Shown one piece after another: positions 25,018-39,727 of a stretch of DNA of 64,000 nucleotides. Both the position numbers and the translations under genes were made by a program. Each line of letters opens with the position of its first letter. Within the stretch, counting starts at the first letter, position 1. Under the pieces are notes generated by a model. It saw only the letters and a list, made by a program, of their open reading frames with translations, was not told where the DNA came from and did no database searches. The stretch covers positions 7,502,001 through 7,566,000 of the forward strand of contig JAFFSR010000221.1 of assembly GCA_017163975.1 (NCBI GenBank), read 5' to 3'. Origin of the DNA: Anastatus disparis (lineage: Eukaryota > Arthropoda > Insecta > Hymenoptera > Eupelmidae).

Positions 25018-28000
25018 TATTAAATGAAAATTAAACTTTTAAAACTCCGAAAACTCCGAAATTTAAAATTAAATAAGAAAGCAAGAGTCTTACGTCACGA
25101 GTACATGTGCAAATTATAAAAAAAACGCGCGCCAATTGGTCAAGAGTACACTGTATACAAAAGAAATCGACTTTAAACGTGTTCCGTCGTGCTCGGTACA
25201 AGTCCGTTTAAAATTAATTTTAAAATTAAAACCGAGATTCGATTAAATAAATAAAGTATTGTGTACTAGACGTTGACATGTGTATCATGATTATTATAAG
25301 TTACTAGTTTACGAACGACTTTTAAAGCGGCGCGTAAAATATTTGTAAGTGAAATTTCAGTCGTTTAATACTGACATGTTCATGTGTATCGATGTTACAA
25401 CACAGACACGAGGAGCAGTCGGACGAGTTTGAAGAATATGTGATGTGACGGTGTATAACATAACTGCGGTTGGCGCACGCTTTAACGATAAAATGAAATA
25501 GAAACAAGCTCTTGCTCGCAGCAACAACACCGCAACGTCTGTCGGTTTTTCAAGACAAAAAAAAAAGAGAGAGGGAATAAGTCACTATACTCATGTCTTA
25601 CGATTTTTTTTTTTTTTTTTCGTTTTTGCAAAACGCACGTGCTGACGAAGACGAAGTATAGCATTCTTTTTCTTTATTATACCTACTGTCTACAATTCGG
25701 CGATTTCTGCTAATTTTTTTCTCTTTACGTTCGTAAGGACTTCATTGAAATTTCCGAGTATATTCTGTTTGGAGATTCTTTTTCAAGTATTCTTGTGTTT
25801 TTTTCAAGTAGATAATAGTATTTTCTCGCAATAAATTATGAATGTAACTATTCGCGTCATCGTTTTTTCTTAAGTTATGAATAGTCATTAAGAAAGGTGT
25901 AAATTTAAAGAAATCAAAGTTACGTGGTTTTTCCTAAAAAATGAATTATAAATTCTGATTGTTTTGGAGCAAAAGAAAATCGGAAGACTTTATTTAACGT
26001 ATGATTCGCTATACGAAATAATAAGAAAACTGAGTTGGCTCTTATTAAAATTACATGAGTGTATATTCTTAGTTTCAAAGTAATCGAAATATAAATTTCC
26101 CTGTAGCCCTTGAGCAAGTGTATCGGTTTTTTCAAGATAAACTGTATATCTATCACAAAAGAAGGGAAGATTATTAAAAGGAGATACGAAGAGAGAGAGA
26201 GAAAGCGTTTTTTATGAGCAATGATAGTATGTATTTTACTGTAGAAAGCGAAGATAATAATGACGATTGGTTGACTGATAAGCTCCGCTTAACAAATGTA
26301 ATATTATATAATTTTTTATTGATGATAATGAAGTTTTAGAACAGATTGTACTGGGAAAATTAAGAACGTTAAAGTTCATCAATGATTGAATCATTTCAAA
26401 TTTAATACTTTTTTTTTGCCGTTTTACGTTGTGTAAAATTTTTATTTTTTTTATTTATTATAATAGATATTTTAACCACATTAACTAGATTTTTCAACTA
26501 CATTTACCTAGACTTTAATTATAGCAAATTACATAAGCATAAAACATTGTCCAGCATGGTTAACTGATCTTTTTTTTAATGGGTAAAAATATTTTATTTG
26601 TAAATAAACGTTGCTTTTAAAACTGAAATGCACAAATAGCAAATGTAAAAGAAATGAAAATCATATGCTTTTATTAAGATATAAAAGTCGACCTTGTAAT
26701 TCATTTGGGTTAATGATTATTCATGAATTTCGATATATAATGGCGTTAGTGAACTATTTTAACATTAGATATCACAGTAAAGATAAAAAACATATTATTG
26801 CTTAAAAATGACATGAAATGTTCGTTAAAAAGAAAAAAAAATGTTTAATTGTAAATTAAATACCGTTAATGCCGATAACTATTTATAGATTAATTTTATC
26901 GAACTTTTACAAAGTATCGAGCTAATTTAAAGATTAGCATCGTTATGATCTATAGATGTCTACATATTTGAACTTTTGATTCATGGACACTTGAATATTA
27001 TACTTTTTTATAAAATTGAAATTTATAATAAAATAATTCGAAGTTTAAAGAAAATATGTTTTGAAGTATATATCGGTGAAAATTTTTTTAAAAATCATGT
27101 TTACGCTCCATTGGTCTATATCATGATCAGATTTAAAAATTGTTTTGTTAAAGATATCGGTTATTCAATAAATTTTCGCAATGCGTTTAGAATATAGGGG
27201 GTCTTTATATAAGTATAAGTACTTATAATTAAAAATTTAATTATTAAAAATCAGAATAATTTAAAATAAAATATATAACTAACATTTATGATCTTTGTAA
27301 TTAGCAAATTTCAATAATATAATTCTGTAAAAAATATTAAATAATTATATATACAATACTTTGAACATGTCTCTATGCCGAACTTTTTATTAGATCCCTT
27401 ATGATTAAAAGACTTCTTATACATATGTTTTTAGGAATAGACATTTATTTAATTGCAAAAATACAAACACGTCCACTTGTACTAATACTGTCTACAGTAG
27501 CATCTAATCTTTAAGGTGCAAACACTTAATAAGTATTGTGATGTAATGATAATTAATATTAGCAGCATAAGCATTTGAAGTTTTAATACCAATCGTCATA
27601 CCATCGTAAAAATTTCTTTATCTGTCTTATATTATTATAAAAATGCAAAGCATATTTTTTAAGGAAATTGTGAAACGTAAAAAGGAAAAAGTTGAGAATT
27701 AAATCTATTAAAAGATAAATGATCAAAGTTAGATAAATTAAGTTAAATAATATAAGTTCGTTATAATGACCTGCGTGCAAAAAAGTACATGTAAAACGAG
27801 AAGTGAGTTTTCATTAAAAAAAACATTTATAATTTATGCATTTACGTTATTCGCATTACTCATCTCGAATTATCGATGAATCATAAGAGATGCTTCAACA
27901 TTATTGTTGATGTTAGTTTTTTCACGTTAGTAAAGTACATGGAAATTAAAAGGCGACAATAATTTTTTAATTTAAATTAGTAAACCTGCTTCTTTCGTAC

Positions 28001-31000
28001 AGGAAAATAACTCGTATTTTACGATCTGTTAACATGGGTAAATTATTTAGATTAATTTTAAATGATAAGTAAAAAATTATTTCGAAAATTCAATAAATGG
28101 ATAATGTTGATTAGGAAAATTGTATATGACTAACATAGACGTAAAAAGTCATGTTTTCAAATATTAGCAAAAGTTCAATAAACATAGCTACAATAAATTT
28201 AAAACGAAATAAATAATGAAAATTAATTAATTTTTTTTGTGGAAAATTTTTATTAGTTTTATTAAAAAAGTGACTTGCATAATAGTATTTATTTCTTTAT
28301 CTACAAACATTTTATAAGTTTAAGATCACTAATTTTACGTAATCTTTCAAATGATAATTATGAAATTGATTTTTTGCACTAGAAATTCTTTAACTTTAGT
28401 CACGTAATATAGTCACTTATCTATTTGTCAATTACGAATAAGCGACCAATATATTACTTATTTAAAAATCGAGTTGAACAAATTTAATCAATACATAAAT
28501 AAAAAAGTGTTTTTTTCCTACTTTCAGTTTTTACTTTTATTTATGCGCATAATATTGCCATGATTAGGAGTGTAATTTGTTTTGCGTCACAAAAGCTAGT
28601 TTAGATAATTTAACAATCTAAATTTGAAACATCACATTACAAAAATAAATTTATTTTTAAATTAATTTATAGAGTTTTATTTTGAAATTCATCTCAAAAA
28701 GACAAAAAAAATTTTATATAATTTATTGAATAATCTGTATCGATTAAATAAGCTCCTACAAGATATTTTTTTATAACGTTAAAACGTAAAAGAAATTTTT
28801 CTTATTAAATTTAGTTTATTGATAATTTAAAAATTATGGCGAATTTGATTATTTGATCATTCTAAATAAACGAAACATCATTTATATGAATACTTCATCA
28901 TCGCAATCATCAATGTTAATTTTAATTCTTCATTGAGGATATATCACTTTTGTCCGGATGTCAATTAATGATGAATGATTAAAGTTAAATTAACAATTGA
29001 TCATAATATAAATTATTGAATAAACTTTTCAATAATATCTTTAAAAAATCTTTAGAATAAAGATTAGATCTATCTTACATTTTAATATTTCTTGTTAATA
29101 CGCCGTTTCTAAAACAATGATTTTGAAAAAATTGAAAAAGTTTATAGCATCAAACTTTATATATTTAAATATTTTTATTGTAATTATTAAAAATTATAAT
29201 TTGACAATTGAGCATTTTTACAATTGTAGAGCTGTTTTTACAATATTAGCTTTGTTGAGTTGTCTCACAAGGGCAATAATCATTTATAATAATTTTGACA
29301 TAATTTTAATAGTATCGTTTACTTATTTCGTTTTTTACCATTCTATATTTATCAACTTTTTATTTAAAAAATTCTCGGTCATCATGATAATACTGTTTTG
29401 ATTGCTTTAAATAAAACATTTGAAGAATAAGCCGAGGAATAAGCAACACAGATACACAATTTGAAATTTTTAATGATAAATTTATCATAAACGTGATTAT
29501 TTTAAAATATAATTCAAACCTATAATATTTTAATGAAGTATGTTATTTTCAATTTAACAAATGATTGTATATTGCAATTTACAAAAGATAGGTCATTTGG
29601 TTTATAAACGAATTTTAATAGGGTAACAACTATTAAACATAATAATTACAATTTATTCGAATAACTTATAAAATTATTTATTTTAATCTAAAAGATATTA
29701 TTGTAAAAAATGAAAAAAAAATACATATAATCAAATTTAAATATTTTGACAAACTATATTGAACTGTTAAATAAAAATATAAGGTGCGCGGCACGTGGTT
29801 AAAATTGCTAATTGTATTAATTTCAACATTTTAAAATTATATTGAATTAAAAAATAAACCTAATAAGCAAGCGAAGCACGCTTATTGCGGGTATTTTAAA
29901 ATAGAAAAAAAAATTTATTTTTTCTGAACTTTGCTTCCATTAATAAGTTCAACCTTGACGATGTAAATATAATTTGTATACGTATTATGGTTGTCAATAT
30001 GTGACGTACATGCATTAGATTTGTGCTTTCTATACAGCTGCTCGTAATATCGATTTTTCAATTAGTTTTCATTTGAGATTAGCCATCGATATATAGATTC
30101 TTTTCCAAAATTTTGACTTTATAGATTAATAATAATAACATGTTCAATTTATAATATATCAAACTTTAGGACGTTTAATGAGTTATTGACAATCGAAGAA
30201 AACTTTCCAATAAACCTTATACAAAATCTTCAAATTTTCAAATTTTAATTATCAATCTTATCTAATTAACATATCATTAAAATGCTTGAAATTTTTACTT
30301 TAAACAAATTTTTTTTACTTTTATTAAATTATCATAAATTTAAAAAAAAAAATGCCCAAATTACTTTGACAACTATTGACAAGGTAAAGCGAGATAAATT
30401 TTCTAATGATACTTTTTGCAATTTTCTTAGTACCCAGATCTGCTAATGTTAATAATTTCTCAATAAATGTATATAATTCACGTTATTCAAGACATTCGTG
30501 TTATTATACGTTTAGATTATACATAAAAAAAGTATATGATTACTCGATTCACTGATTTTGTCAATGAACCAAACTCTACCCGATAATTTACTTCAAATTA
30601 ATAATTATTTTTCCAAGAGAATGTTTATTTGGAAATTTTATCTTTGATTGATAAATGATAAAGAAAAAATTTTAATACCTAATATTTTTGAAATCATTAT
30701 AATTGTTATAATAAATTGTATATATCTCTGACATTTGAAATGTAATTATGATATATTACTACAAAGTAATGTAATACGTTGAATTATTATATGCGTGATA
30801 AAAACTAGAAAATTAAAAAAAAAATTTGATTTTTAAAATTGATTTAAAAATAAACACTAATCATCCTAACAGAAATCGTTATCAGAACATTTTCTATAAA
30901 AACAAAAATTTAGGTCTGTGAAGGTTAAATGCAAAGATATATGTCAAATAATATATGCATAAAAAAATCATTTCCGGGCCTGAAATAAATAATAATGATA

Positions 31001-34000
31001 AAAATAACGATAATTTATCACGCTGTACCATTATCAAAGTTTAGTATACTTTGTTTAATGATGATATGCTTTTTATTATTGGTAAAAGTTAAATTGATAA
31101 TTATACTTTTGTATTGTAATAAAAAAAAGAAAAAGATTAATTAATGATGAATTTCAAACAGTCTTTTTTGTCTTATAGTAATGAGTCACGATATAAATAA
31201 AATTATTAATAGTACCACCAGCAGTCTATTACAAAAATAATAATATAGCTGTCATATTTAATTTGCAGACTTTATTCTGTCAATTAAATTCTTCATAAAA
31301 TTGATTGGGCAAAAAATAATTCTATTTCGCCTAAATTAAAAAAAAATTTCTTAAATTTAAAGATTTTTATTTATACAACTAGAAGAATCCAGCATTCATT
31401 ATAAAGTAAAACGAGAACGCGAATCATAAAAGCAGAGTTATCATAAATTATCAGTATGTACTGGCTATTGTCCTTCACTCTTATCGTTTTAGAAAATTCG
31501 AGTGTATATATACTGGTAATGCGAATGTGTGTAACATGGTCGATGGTTTTATAAGAACCTCTGGTGAAAGTTATACAGAAACGGCACTTGATTTCAACTT
31601 GAGCATTATCGAATAGCTTTCATCCAGCTATTTGGTAAATTCGAAAGTCTCTCGTTTTGCACCTTGCGCTTAACTTATTGTACCGTATATAATCATTAAA
31701 CATCATTTATTTGGCTTTTTTTAAATCTAAAACTATAGATTTCCAAGTTCAATTTAATTTTAAGTAAAAAATTTTTTATTTTAAGTTTAGAGTTTAAAAT
31801 AAAAATAATTTTCTAATAACATAAGGAATAATTATTATCAAAAATAACTTTGGAAAACTTAATGTTGTTTATTATTTTTTATTTGATGTATTTATAATGT
31901 TGTTTAATAAAAACTAAGTATTTATAAATTTATAAAAATAAAAGTATTTTCATTGTAAACTGTCATGAAAGATGAACTTTCTTGATTATAATGTCATATA
32001 CAAATTTATAATGTGAAAATTTAGTATTTTTCAATAAAATTATAAAATCTTATTATGAATTTTCGATAAAAATTATTTTTTTTATTACAATTGAATTGTT
32101 AAATAATTGATGATATGGAAAAAAAAGTTATCACGAGAAATGAAAAGCTATAAAAAGAACATAATTCTCGTTTTATTGCAATTTGTTGAGCGTAACAAGA
32201 GACTGAAAGAAGTTCAAAATAAGTAAACTGTTCTTTTTTTATATCAACGCACTCGTGCGACATTATTAATGTCGATAAGTCAGGATTTATAGATATAAAA
32301 ATTGACTTTATTTATATTGTTTTATATTGCCTTTAAAAACTATGTGATAGTTCAAAGGATACCCACTAAAAATTTTACATTGCTCTCCGTTAAAAAAAAA
32401 TATATTTGAAATACATAAAAGACATTACATAAAACAGTGCAGTAAGCGAATTACCTTGAGTAAAAAAACCAATGACCGATGATGTAGCAGCGAACGATAT
32501 ATCGTGTGGTATTATGTACTACGTTGACTAAATCAACGAACACTCACGATCTTGATTATTTTTCTTCGCTTGATTACCGATCGATTTATCCCTGAGCTTG
32601 ATTACCATGCCATGTAGGTATACTTAAAAAGTATCAAACCTGTATTCTCCTTTTTTGTAAACAATAGAATCACATGCTTGTTTTAGCTGTTGAAAAAAAT
32701 TATTTATTATTATTTTTAATGTTTTTACATCTTTTTTATATCTATATTTATTCAGCATTTTTAAAAACAATATTAAATATTTGAATGACAAAAATTTGTA
32801 ATTGTTTGGAAAAAAAATTTTTTATTAACTAATTTTTTTAATATACCGTTCACAACATTTTATCAGAATTGGATTACTTATATAATTGCTGAAAATACAT
32901 TGTATGAATATGTAATATTGTAATGTAACAGTCTTACATCATTAGGAATTTAATTTTATTTCCATTTAATTTAAACATTTTTTTTTTCTGCACTTGCAAT
33001 TAACTTAACCAGTTTACTAAAAATATAATTCTTTCTAATGCTTTTTTTGTGATCTATTTGAGAGTAAACTTAAATTGCCTTCATAACTAAAACTATGATA
33101 ATTCGAAACCATGGTTTTTAAAGTTCAATTGAATAATATTTACGAAGTCAGCTGTTTATAGGACGATTTATTATGCTGCGCTCTTTGTGTATGCATTATA
33201 CGTTTTTTCTTTGATTTCCTATGTTAGTTATCTTTATATTAAATAATATTAGTAATTATAATTTATTTTTAATGAGCCTCTATTTTTATAATATAGTAAA
33301 ATAATTACTATCAAAAGAATCAATTGTTGAAATTGAAATTCATCATTTTCTAAATAAATATTAAAATAATTTTTAAATAAATTAATTTTTTTCACAAAAT
33401 AAGCGAAAAATGAATTAATTTTCACAATAATTAATTTACACTTTTAACATTGTAAAACTAGTTTGAATGCAAGCATAAATAGTTCATTTGAATTGTTAAT
33501 ATGAATAAAAAGAAATTGTTATTCAAGTTTTTCTGTAGACATAAAAAGTTTCTTAAGGAAAGCAACTTTTTACAGTAGATCAGATCAGAGAATATTAAAA
33601 AAACCTGTTTTTGCATCTCCAAAATCTCTACATTGAAATAAAAAGATGATGCGATGGTCCCCTGTTTTTTTTTTTCGTAACACTCTATTCTTTGTTCTTC
33701 AAAGTATTTTATGACTAATACCCAGTATTTTTCATACATTTGCATATTTTTGTTTACTAATTAACATTCTTCGGCGTTTTTATTATGTATTACATTTACG
33801 TCAAAAGTTTTAAAGTGCAACTAAATTTTAAAACGAGAAGATAACAATTTCAACGAGTTTTAAATTGCTGTTAATTTTGTACTTTACTTGATAATTTATT
33901 TATTGAGAGCAGGAAATTTTTTTTATTTTAATAAATTTGAACTTTTATTGTTAATATTTACAATTTATTGATTTAAAGGAAACCGCGGCCTTGCATTTTT

Positions 34001-35765
34001 ATCAATGTTTTATGGAATTTTCATACAATGAGTTTTAAAATATTTAGCATTAATTAATAAAAAAAAATTCAATTTTGCGGCGAAGAATTTAAATGAAATA
34101 TAACACTTTTTTAAAAATATATTTACGAACGTAAGCATTTAAAAAAAGGATGCATAATTAAACTGTTGAATCATTTAATCATGATACTATCAATTCAGAA
34201 AAATTTGATCAAAATAAAGTTGTTTTTGCATGAAGCAATATTGTATTTAGTAACTTTCCAAGAATTCATAACAAGTTTAACAATAAAGTGCAATTACATT
34301 CAAGAGAAATTAAATTTTTTATTCACAGAACAAATTTTAATGAATTATATAATTTTCTTTTTTTTTTAAATAATATTTATAATTTACATAGATTTTTCAA
34401 TATCATTGAATACTTAGAAAAATGTTGAATAATTATACTATAAAAGTAATACACAATACAAACTTTTATCATATTCAAACAAAGAGAGCTGAGCAAAGTA
34501 GTTTCTGACACATCTTATCTCTAATTTACATGTAGGATGAAGAGACTAATTTCAATAAAACTTTGATCTCATTAAACAAAATTTCAATTTTAAATCTAAT
34601 AAGCACGTGAATTCGTTAATAATTAAAAAAATTAAAATTAAGTAAGATAATAAACGTACTTTGGTACTATAAAAATTAACAGACGGATGGCTTAATTTTC
34701 AGATTTTATCAACGGTCCAAACAATTAAATTATGTTATTGGCGAAAGCTATGGTATTCGCGCACAGACTGTTCGTTTTCATAAAGTTACACTACCACTGA
34801 AGCGGCTGCTTATCCAGCTCTCTCTTGTTGTATATTCCTCTCTCCTTTATTTTTTCTTTTTGCAAATTGGCATATGGCATGTGTGTGTTGCGCGCTTATG
34901 ATGGAAGGGGCAATTCACGACTTTTAAATTTTTATTATCATGAAGATTCATTTTCTTTCCGGATGTATATTATTAAACTTTGTTTTCAAATTAATGGCTT
35001 ATTATTGCTCGAGTACACGTATATATGCTGATCCCAGTGATTGCTTAAATCAAACAGATTATTTATTTCTTCATTGCACAATTGACTCTTTAAACAATAT
35101 TGCAATTTAAATAACAACGTATGTGATTGGTATGTTTATATTGATTTTTGAAATTTTTTTTTTGGAGATGTGTAAATATTGTAATTTAGGTAACAACGTT
35201 TGTATTGGTAAGTTTGTTTAGATTTTTGTATTTTTGAAATTTTTTTTTTTTTTAATTTATGAAAAGAGTTAAAAATAGTTTAATGACATTTTTTTGTTGA
35301 TGGATCTACTTTAAAAGTTGAATAGAACGAGGACTTTAAAAAGATGGCAAGAAGAAAAATTGTAGGGCACAGATAAAAAAAGAAGCATAATTGATGTAGT
35401 AGATGAAAAGTTGAGCATCCTTTGAAGGCTGCTATGAAAAATTAAACATTTTTTTTTATCATCAAGATGACGACGCTCGCAATTTATCAGCATCTCTCTT
35501 TGACCTTTAACTTTTTTTTTCTTCTTCATGAAATATGTAACGATATTGAGTCAACGATGAAATCATTAAACTATGATTCACTCTAATTAAGATATTTAAA
35601 ATTATCTAATAATATTAATCGATTGAATATTAAGAAAATTAAACAAAAGCCTTTAGTCAATATAATATATTATGTATGTACAAAAAACGACTAAGACAAA
35701 GTGGTGAAAAAGTACAAATATAACAAACTTTACAAAACAATTATTTTAATAATAATTTGCTAGTA
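25018..35765. other. 10.7-kb gene-poor intergenic region with 5' flank of the CD36-family gene
   Basis: The first 450 bp or so (to about 25460) is GC-richer, has a CCAATTGG word at 25131-25138, and is the likely promoter and 5' UTR of the long CD36-family transcript. Beyond it I find no gene. GC-richer islands at about 31410-31690, 32450-32640 and 34740-34960 could be conserved regulatory DNA. The hydrophobic open frame at 29117-29401 and that at 33458-33745 are rejected as chance. A diverged tandem duplication lies at 35097-35250. Confidence 0.45.
35097..35250. repeat. two-copy diverged tandem repeat, period about 79 bp
   Basis: Each unit begins with an ATATTG.AATTTA word and contains AACAACGT, then ATTGGTA.GTTT, then a TTTTTGAAATTTTTTT tract. 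The units start at 35097 and 35176 and differ by several substitutions and small gaps. Confidence 0.5.
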
Positions 35766-37810
35766 TTAAATAGAAATGGTGCTGGCTGTATTGTTCATAT
35801 CTTCTTGCAATTGTACCCTATCTCGAACTCTTGAGCACATTAGACTATATTCAAGAACGCCGATTCGTATGCTCATCTCGGAAATTTCAGTTTTCATCTT
35901 CGAAATTGTCTTTTTTATATTGATTAGTGGTGCTGAAAAAAGAGGAATAATGTTATTTTTTAATATTTTTTTAATGCATTCAGTTTTCTCTCTAAATACA
36001 TGTTTATAAATCCAATAATAAAAATATTTCATATATTGTAAACTGAAAATTTAATTTTAATAGTATTAAATCATCAAATTTTATCATTTTAATATTTTAT
36101 TGAATAAAATTTTTTATTGAAAAAATAATTATTAACCATCAAAATGTTTAAGTTTAAAATTAAAAAAAAAAACAAGATAAATAATTATTTTAATATAAAA
36201 ATCTAAATATAAAACAAAAAAATAGAATTTTAAATTTGTATCCAAACAATATTTTAAATTGTTGTAATTTTTTTTTAAACACTATCTTTTCTGATTTTAT
36301 TTGTTGAATTATTACAATAATGTTCGAATAAATGCTTACTTCCATCAGTCATGCTTGATCCTCTTTCATCCATTTCTTTTTTAACTCGTTCTAATTCCTC
36401 AGTGAGTTTATTTAGACTTCTTGTTCTTTCTGTTACTCCTCCACTAATGTCTCTGTACTGTTCTTTTACGCTTGAAAGTTCTTGCTAAATATTAAAATTA
36501 TACTTGATTTAAATTGATCAAATCCGTGAATTTGATTTAATTGAAATTGTCATAAATATAATTTTTTTACCTGAAGACCTTTTAATTCTTGAAGCTGTGG
36601 ATCTAATTGTCGATTTAAATGTTCTTCTCTTGATTTTATTTTATCTAATGCTCTTCCAATATCTATGTGCAATTTTTCTAATTGACTTTTTGTTCCAGAA
36701 AGATTTTCTGACATATTTGAATGTAAACTCTTCATTTGTTCAAGTTGTCCTTTCCAATCTCGAGCATCTTGAAAATAAAAGTTAAATTAATAAATATCTC
36801 TATTTTGAAAAATTCCAATAGTAAAATTTAAAAAAATGAATATTAGGTATACCTGCATTACTATTTGGTTTTAACTGAGGCAAAACTCTTTCTAATTCTA
36901 ATTTCCATTCTTCGGCATCAACTGTAGATTCTAAAATTTTATCTGGCTTATTGCCATTGCTCTAAAAAAATGCATTTCATAAATATTTCAAAATAAAAAA
37001 TTTATATTTTATTATTCGGTATTCAAAATAATTTAACTTACTGCAGATTCCTTATATAACTTGGTAATATCATCAACATGAACAATATCGTCATCATCAT
37101 CATCATAATCAGCCATTATTTCTTCTTCAACTTTTTCTAAAATTATTTCTGCATCGTCTTCTTCAATTTCAGGTTCAACTACGACCTCATCTGGTGGTAT
37201 ATGGACCCTAAAATAAAATATACCATTTATATACTTTTTAAACAATTACTAAAAATATTTGTATATTATATTTATAATAATATTACTTTTGCCATTTGAA
37301 TTTTAATATTTTTATAGCATAATCAGCAAGGTTATCAAGTACGTATACAGCATGTTCCCCAACTCCTTGTTTCAATTTATTTGGTGGAAATTCTACTGGA
37401 ATGTCAATTTCCTTTAAAAAATTCAATATGTTTTCTATTGTGGCATTAGGATCATCAGATTCTTGAGGCGGATCAAAATTTTTTCCACCTTTTCTTATTA
37501 ACCAAGCAGCCAATGACGTAAACATATAAAATTGCTCTCCAGGATTTGTTGGTATCATAAAGTAATGTCTATAAAAATAAAAGTTATAAAATTACTTTGT
37601 AAAATTATATTTTTCTATGATTTAATAATATAAGATTAAACAATAATGTTACCTGCTTATGTATTTCATTTTTAAGTCCTGTACAAATTCATTATCATAA
37701 TTTAATATTTTTAATTTTTCCAATAAATCTTCCATCCAAACGTTAGCAGCAAAAGCTGTTGATGGAGCTGATTCATCTTCAATAATAAGTTTTGGTGAGT
37801 CTCTAAACAT
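35766..37810 (-). CDS. IFT57: intraflagellar transport protein 57 (IFT-B complex)
   Basis: Seven coding exons, right to left: 37653-37810, 37287-37568, 37042-37207, 36853-36961, 36571-36767, 36340-36484, 35766-35932; 407 residues, the usual family length. IFT57 (HIPPI) is a peripheral subunit of IFT-B, which carries cargo along cilia with kinesin-2; in insects it is needed in ciliated sensory neurons and sperm. Seen: an N-terminal calponin-homology-like domain with the family signature HYFMIPTNPGEQFYMF, then DDPNATIENIL and a conserved GEHAVYVLD stretch; an acidic hinge with a DYDDDDDD run at about residues 180-190; then a long coiled coil ending in the conserved DIRIGVLEY-like block (here MSIRIGVLEY). 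All splice sites are GT-AG and phases close. The start is the first ATG of the exon, after an upstream acceptor (TTTTTCAG, exon from 37862), so a non-coding 5' exon is likely. Confidence 0.97.
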
Positions 37811-39727
37811 TTTTACTTTTATTTGGATATCAAAATATTCAAGGATTGATAAGTATCAAAATCTGAAAAATCAAATAAATGTAAGTTATAAATAAGTTGT
37901 TAAAATTGATTAAAGAATAAGCATATATAGTTAGTAATTGTTTAAAAATATTTGAAATTAGAATTTAATAAAATGTATTTCAAAATATATACATGTATAT
38001 AAAATATTAAAAAATAAATATATTGAAATATTGTAAATTTATAATTCAAAATTATATATGTATAATTTATAAGAAACTAAGGAGTAATTTATTTAATTTT
38101 TTAAAGTGAAGTTTAAACTTAAGTACATAAACATATAACATTTAATTACTGGAATATATTTATGAATAAACTTTTATAATTAATATATTTATAATTATAA
38201 TAATAATAGAGATAATTTATAATATTATTTAATAACAAATGTATATATCAAACCCGAAAAAATTGATTATTAAACTAGTTTTACAAAAAATAGCTTTTTT
38301 TACTCCAAAATCTAAATATCTTTCTAAAACAAGCAAATAAGGGAAGGAAAAGTATGGATCAATAAAACTGTATACCTTTAGCACAAGACAAACTAAATTC
38401 AATTCACCGCACTGGAAAATTCATTATCCAATGATTTCAATTGTTCCTCGAATGCCGATCGACGAAGAGAAAACTATACCCTTTAAACAAGAAAACTATT
38501 ATTACTATATTACTTAAAGTAATACCAGTTAGCTTTAAATCGTAACATTAATGAAAAGGTTACATTGTTACTCTTTTGACGTTTCCATGTTCATTCTCCA
38601 CTACACTTTAAGTTCACAAACTAGGACGACGATAAGCCGCTGGCTATTGTCACAGCGTTGACAGCAAAATAAAAAAAGAATGAAAAGAAGGAATAGGATA
38701 TTATAACGTGCTATACTCCATTTCTTTCCAGAATGATTGAGCTTACATGTGGATGTGACGCGCACTATTGCCAAGGGTTTTTGTGTACATAGAAAAAAAT
38801 TTAGACTCCTTTTCTCTTATATTTACCATCTTGATAAAGAATTAATTTTAATTTTATACACTGACCTAATATCGAACACGCGTGGGTGGCCAATGGTATT
38901 ATTAATTGAAAAATCGATTTGATTACTGGATAGTTTGTTGTTGCGAGGCTCGCGGCTCGACGACGGGTTAGTTTGTCGTCTGTTTTTTTACACCACGCGG
39001 GTTTTCGTAACTCATAACAACAAAGCTAGAGATTTTTTTGTGATAAGGTACCGTGGCGTTACATTGTAGTAAACGTATTGTATGCAATATTTAAATTGAT
39101 TGCATTATGTTTAAATTATTGTAAAAAAAAATCTATTGGTTACAAATTTTTATTAATAATAAATTGATAACTTTGTTTTTTATATTTTAATTGTATGATA
39201 TTATTAATTCTTATAATTTAAATATTTTTAAAATATGACTTTATTTTATTTATCTTATCCACGTAATATTAAGCAAATAAACTATAATCAAGAAATGAAT
39301 GTTAAATGTAAACATTTTTGTGACTATAATGTATGTAGTATAGTATATTACATTGCAAAATTATTATTACTATTAATGAAATAGTGTTTTCTTTTTGTTA
39401 GCGGACAACAGTGGACATAGTAACAAGGAGTAACAATACGTATTGTTGATTCAAGTTCATCAGTAGCATCGCAATCACACAATAGTAATGACAGGTCCAA
39501 ATATATTAGTGCTAACATTTCGCCGATGTTGGTAGTAGCATGAAGTTCGCGTCATTTTTTAGTTGGATTGTTGACTTTTCATTCGTAACATTCATAAGAT
39601 AGTATAAAGCATCAAGCATTGACTCATCGTTTATTAGAAGAAGAAGAGAAGAATTGAGAAATGACGTGAAATTTAATCGATTTATTTATTTATTTATTAG
39701 AAGAGGGTTAGAAATCTCCTGTGCACA
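37811..39727. promoter_or_regulatory. head-to-head promoter region between IFT57 and cornichon-4
   Basis: The two start codons face away from each other across 1.9 kb. On the IFT57 side an acceptor at 37863-37864 and a candidate donor at 38374-38375 imply a 5' UTR intron. On the cornichon side a donor after 39047 (AAG|GTACCG) and an acceptor before 39402 (TTTTTGTTAG) imply another. The GC-richer core, about 38560-39010, lies between the two deduced first exons and is the likely bidirectional promoter. I see no full RFX X-box, only a half-site-like word near 38581. Confidence 0.5.

Noticed and set aside
29117..29401. Hydrophobic 94-residue open frame resembling a membrane protein
   Set aside because: Random T-rich DNA encodes F, I and L, so hydrophobicity is not evidence; there is no conserved motif or start context.
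29862..29886. Hairpin AATAAGC...GCTTATT as a possible Helitron 3' end
   Set aside because: There is no CTRR end within the right distance and no matching 5' end; stem only 7 bp.
33458..33745. 95-residue open frame on the minus strand
   Set aside because: No domain, low-complexity composition, no splice partners.
35776..36009. Plus-strand open frame opposite the last IFT57 exon
   Set aside because: It is the antisense shadow of a well-supported coding exon.
38581..38594. RFX X-box for IFT57 (GTTTCCATGTTCAT)
   Set aside because: Only one half resembles the consensus; the other half does not match.
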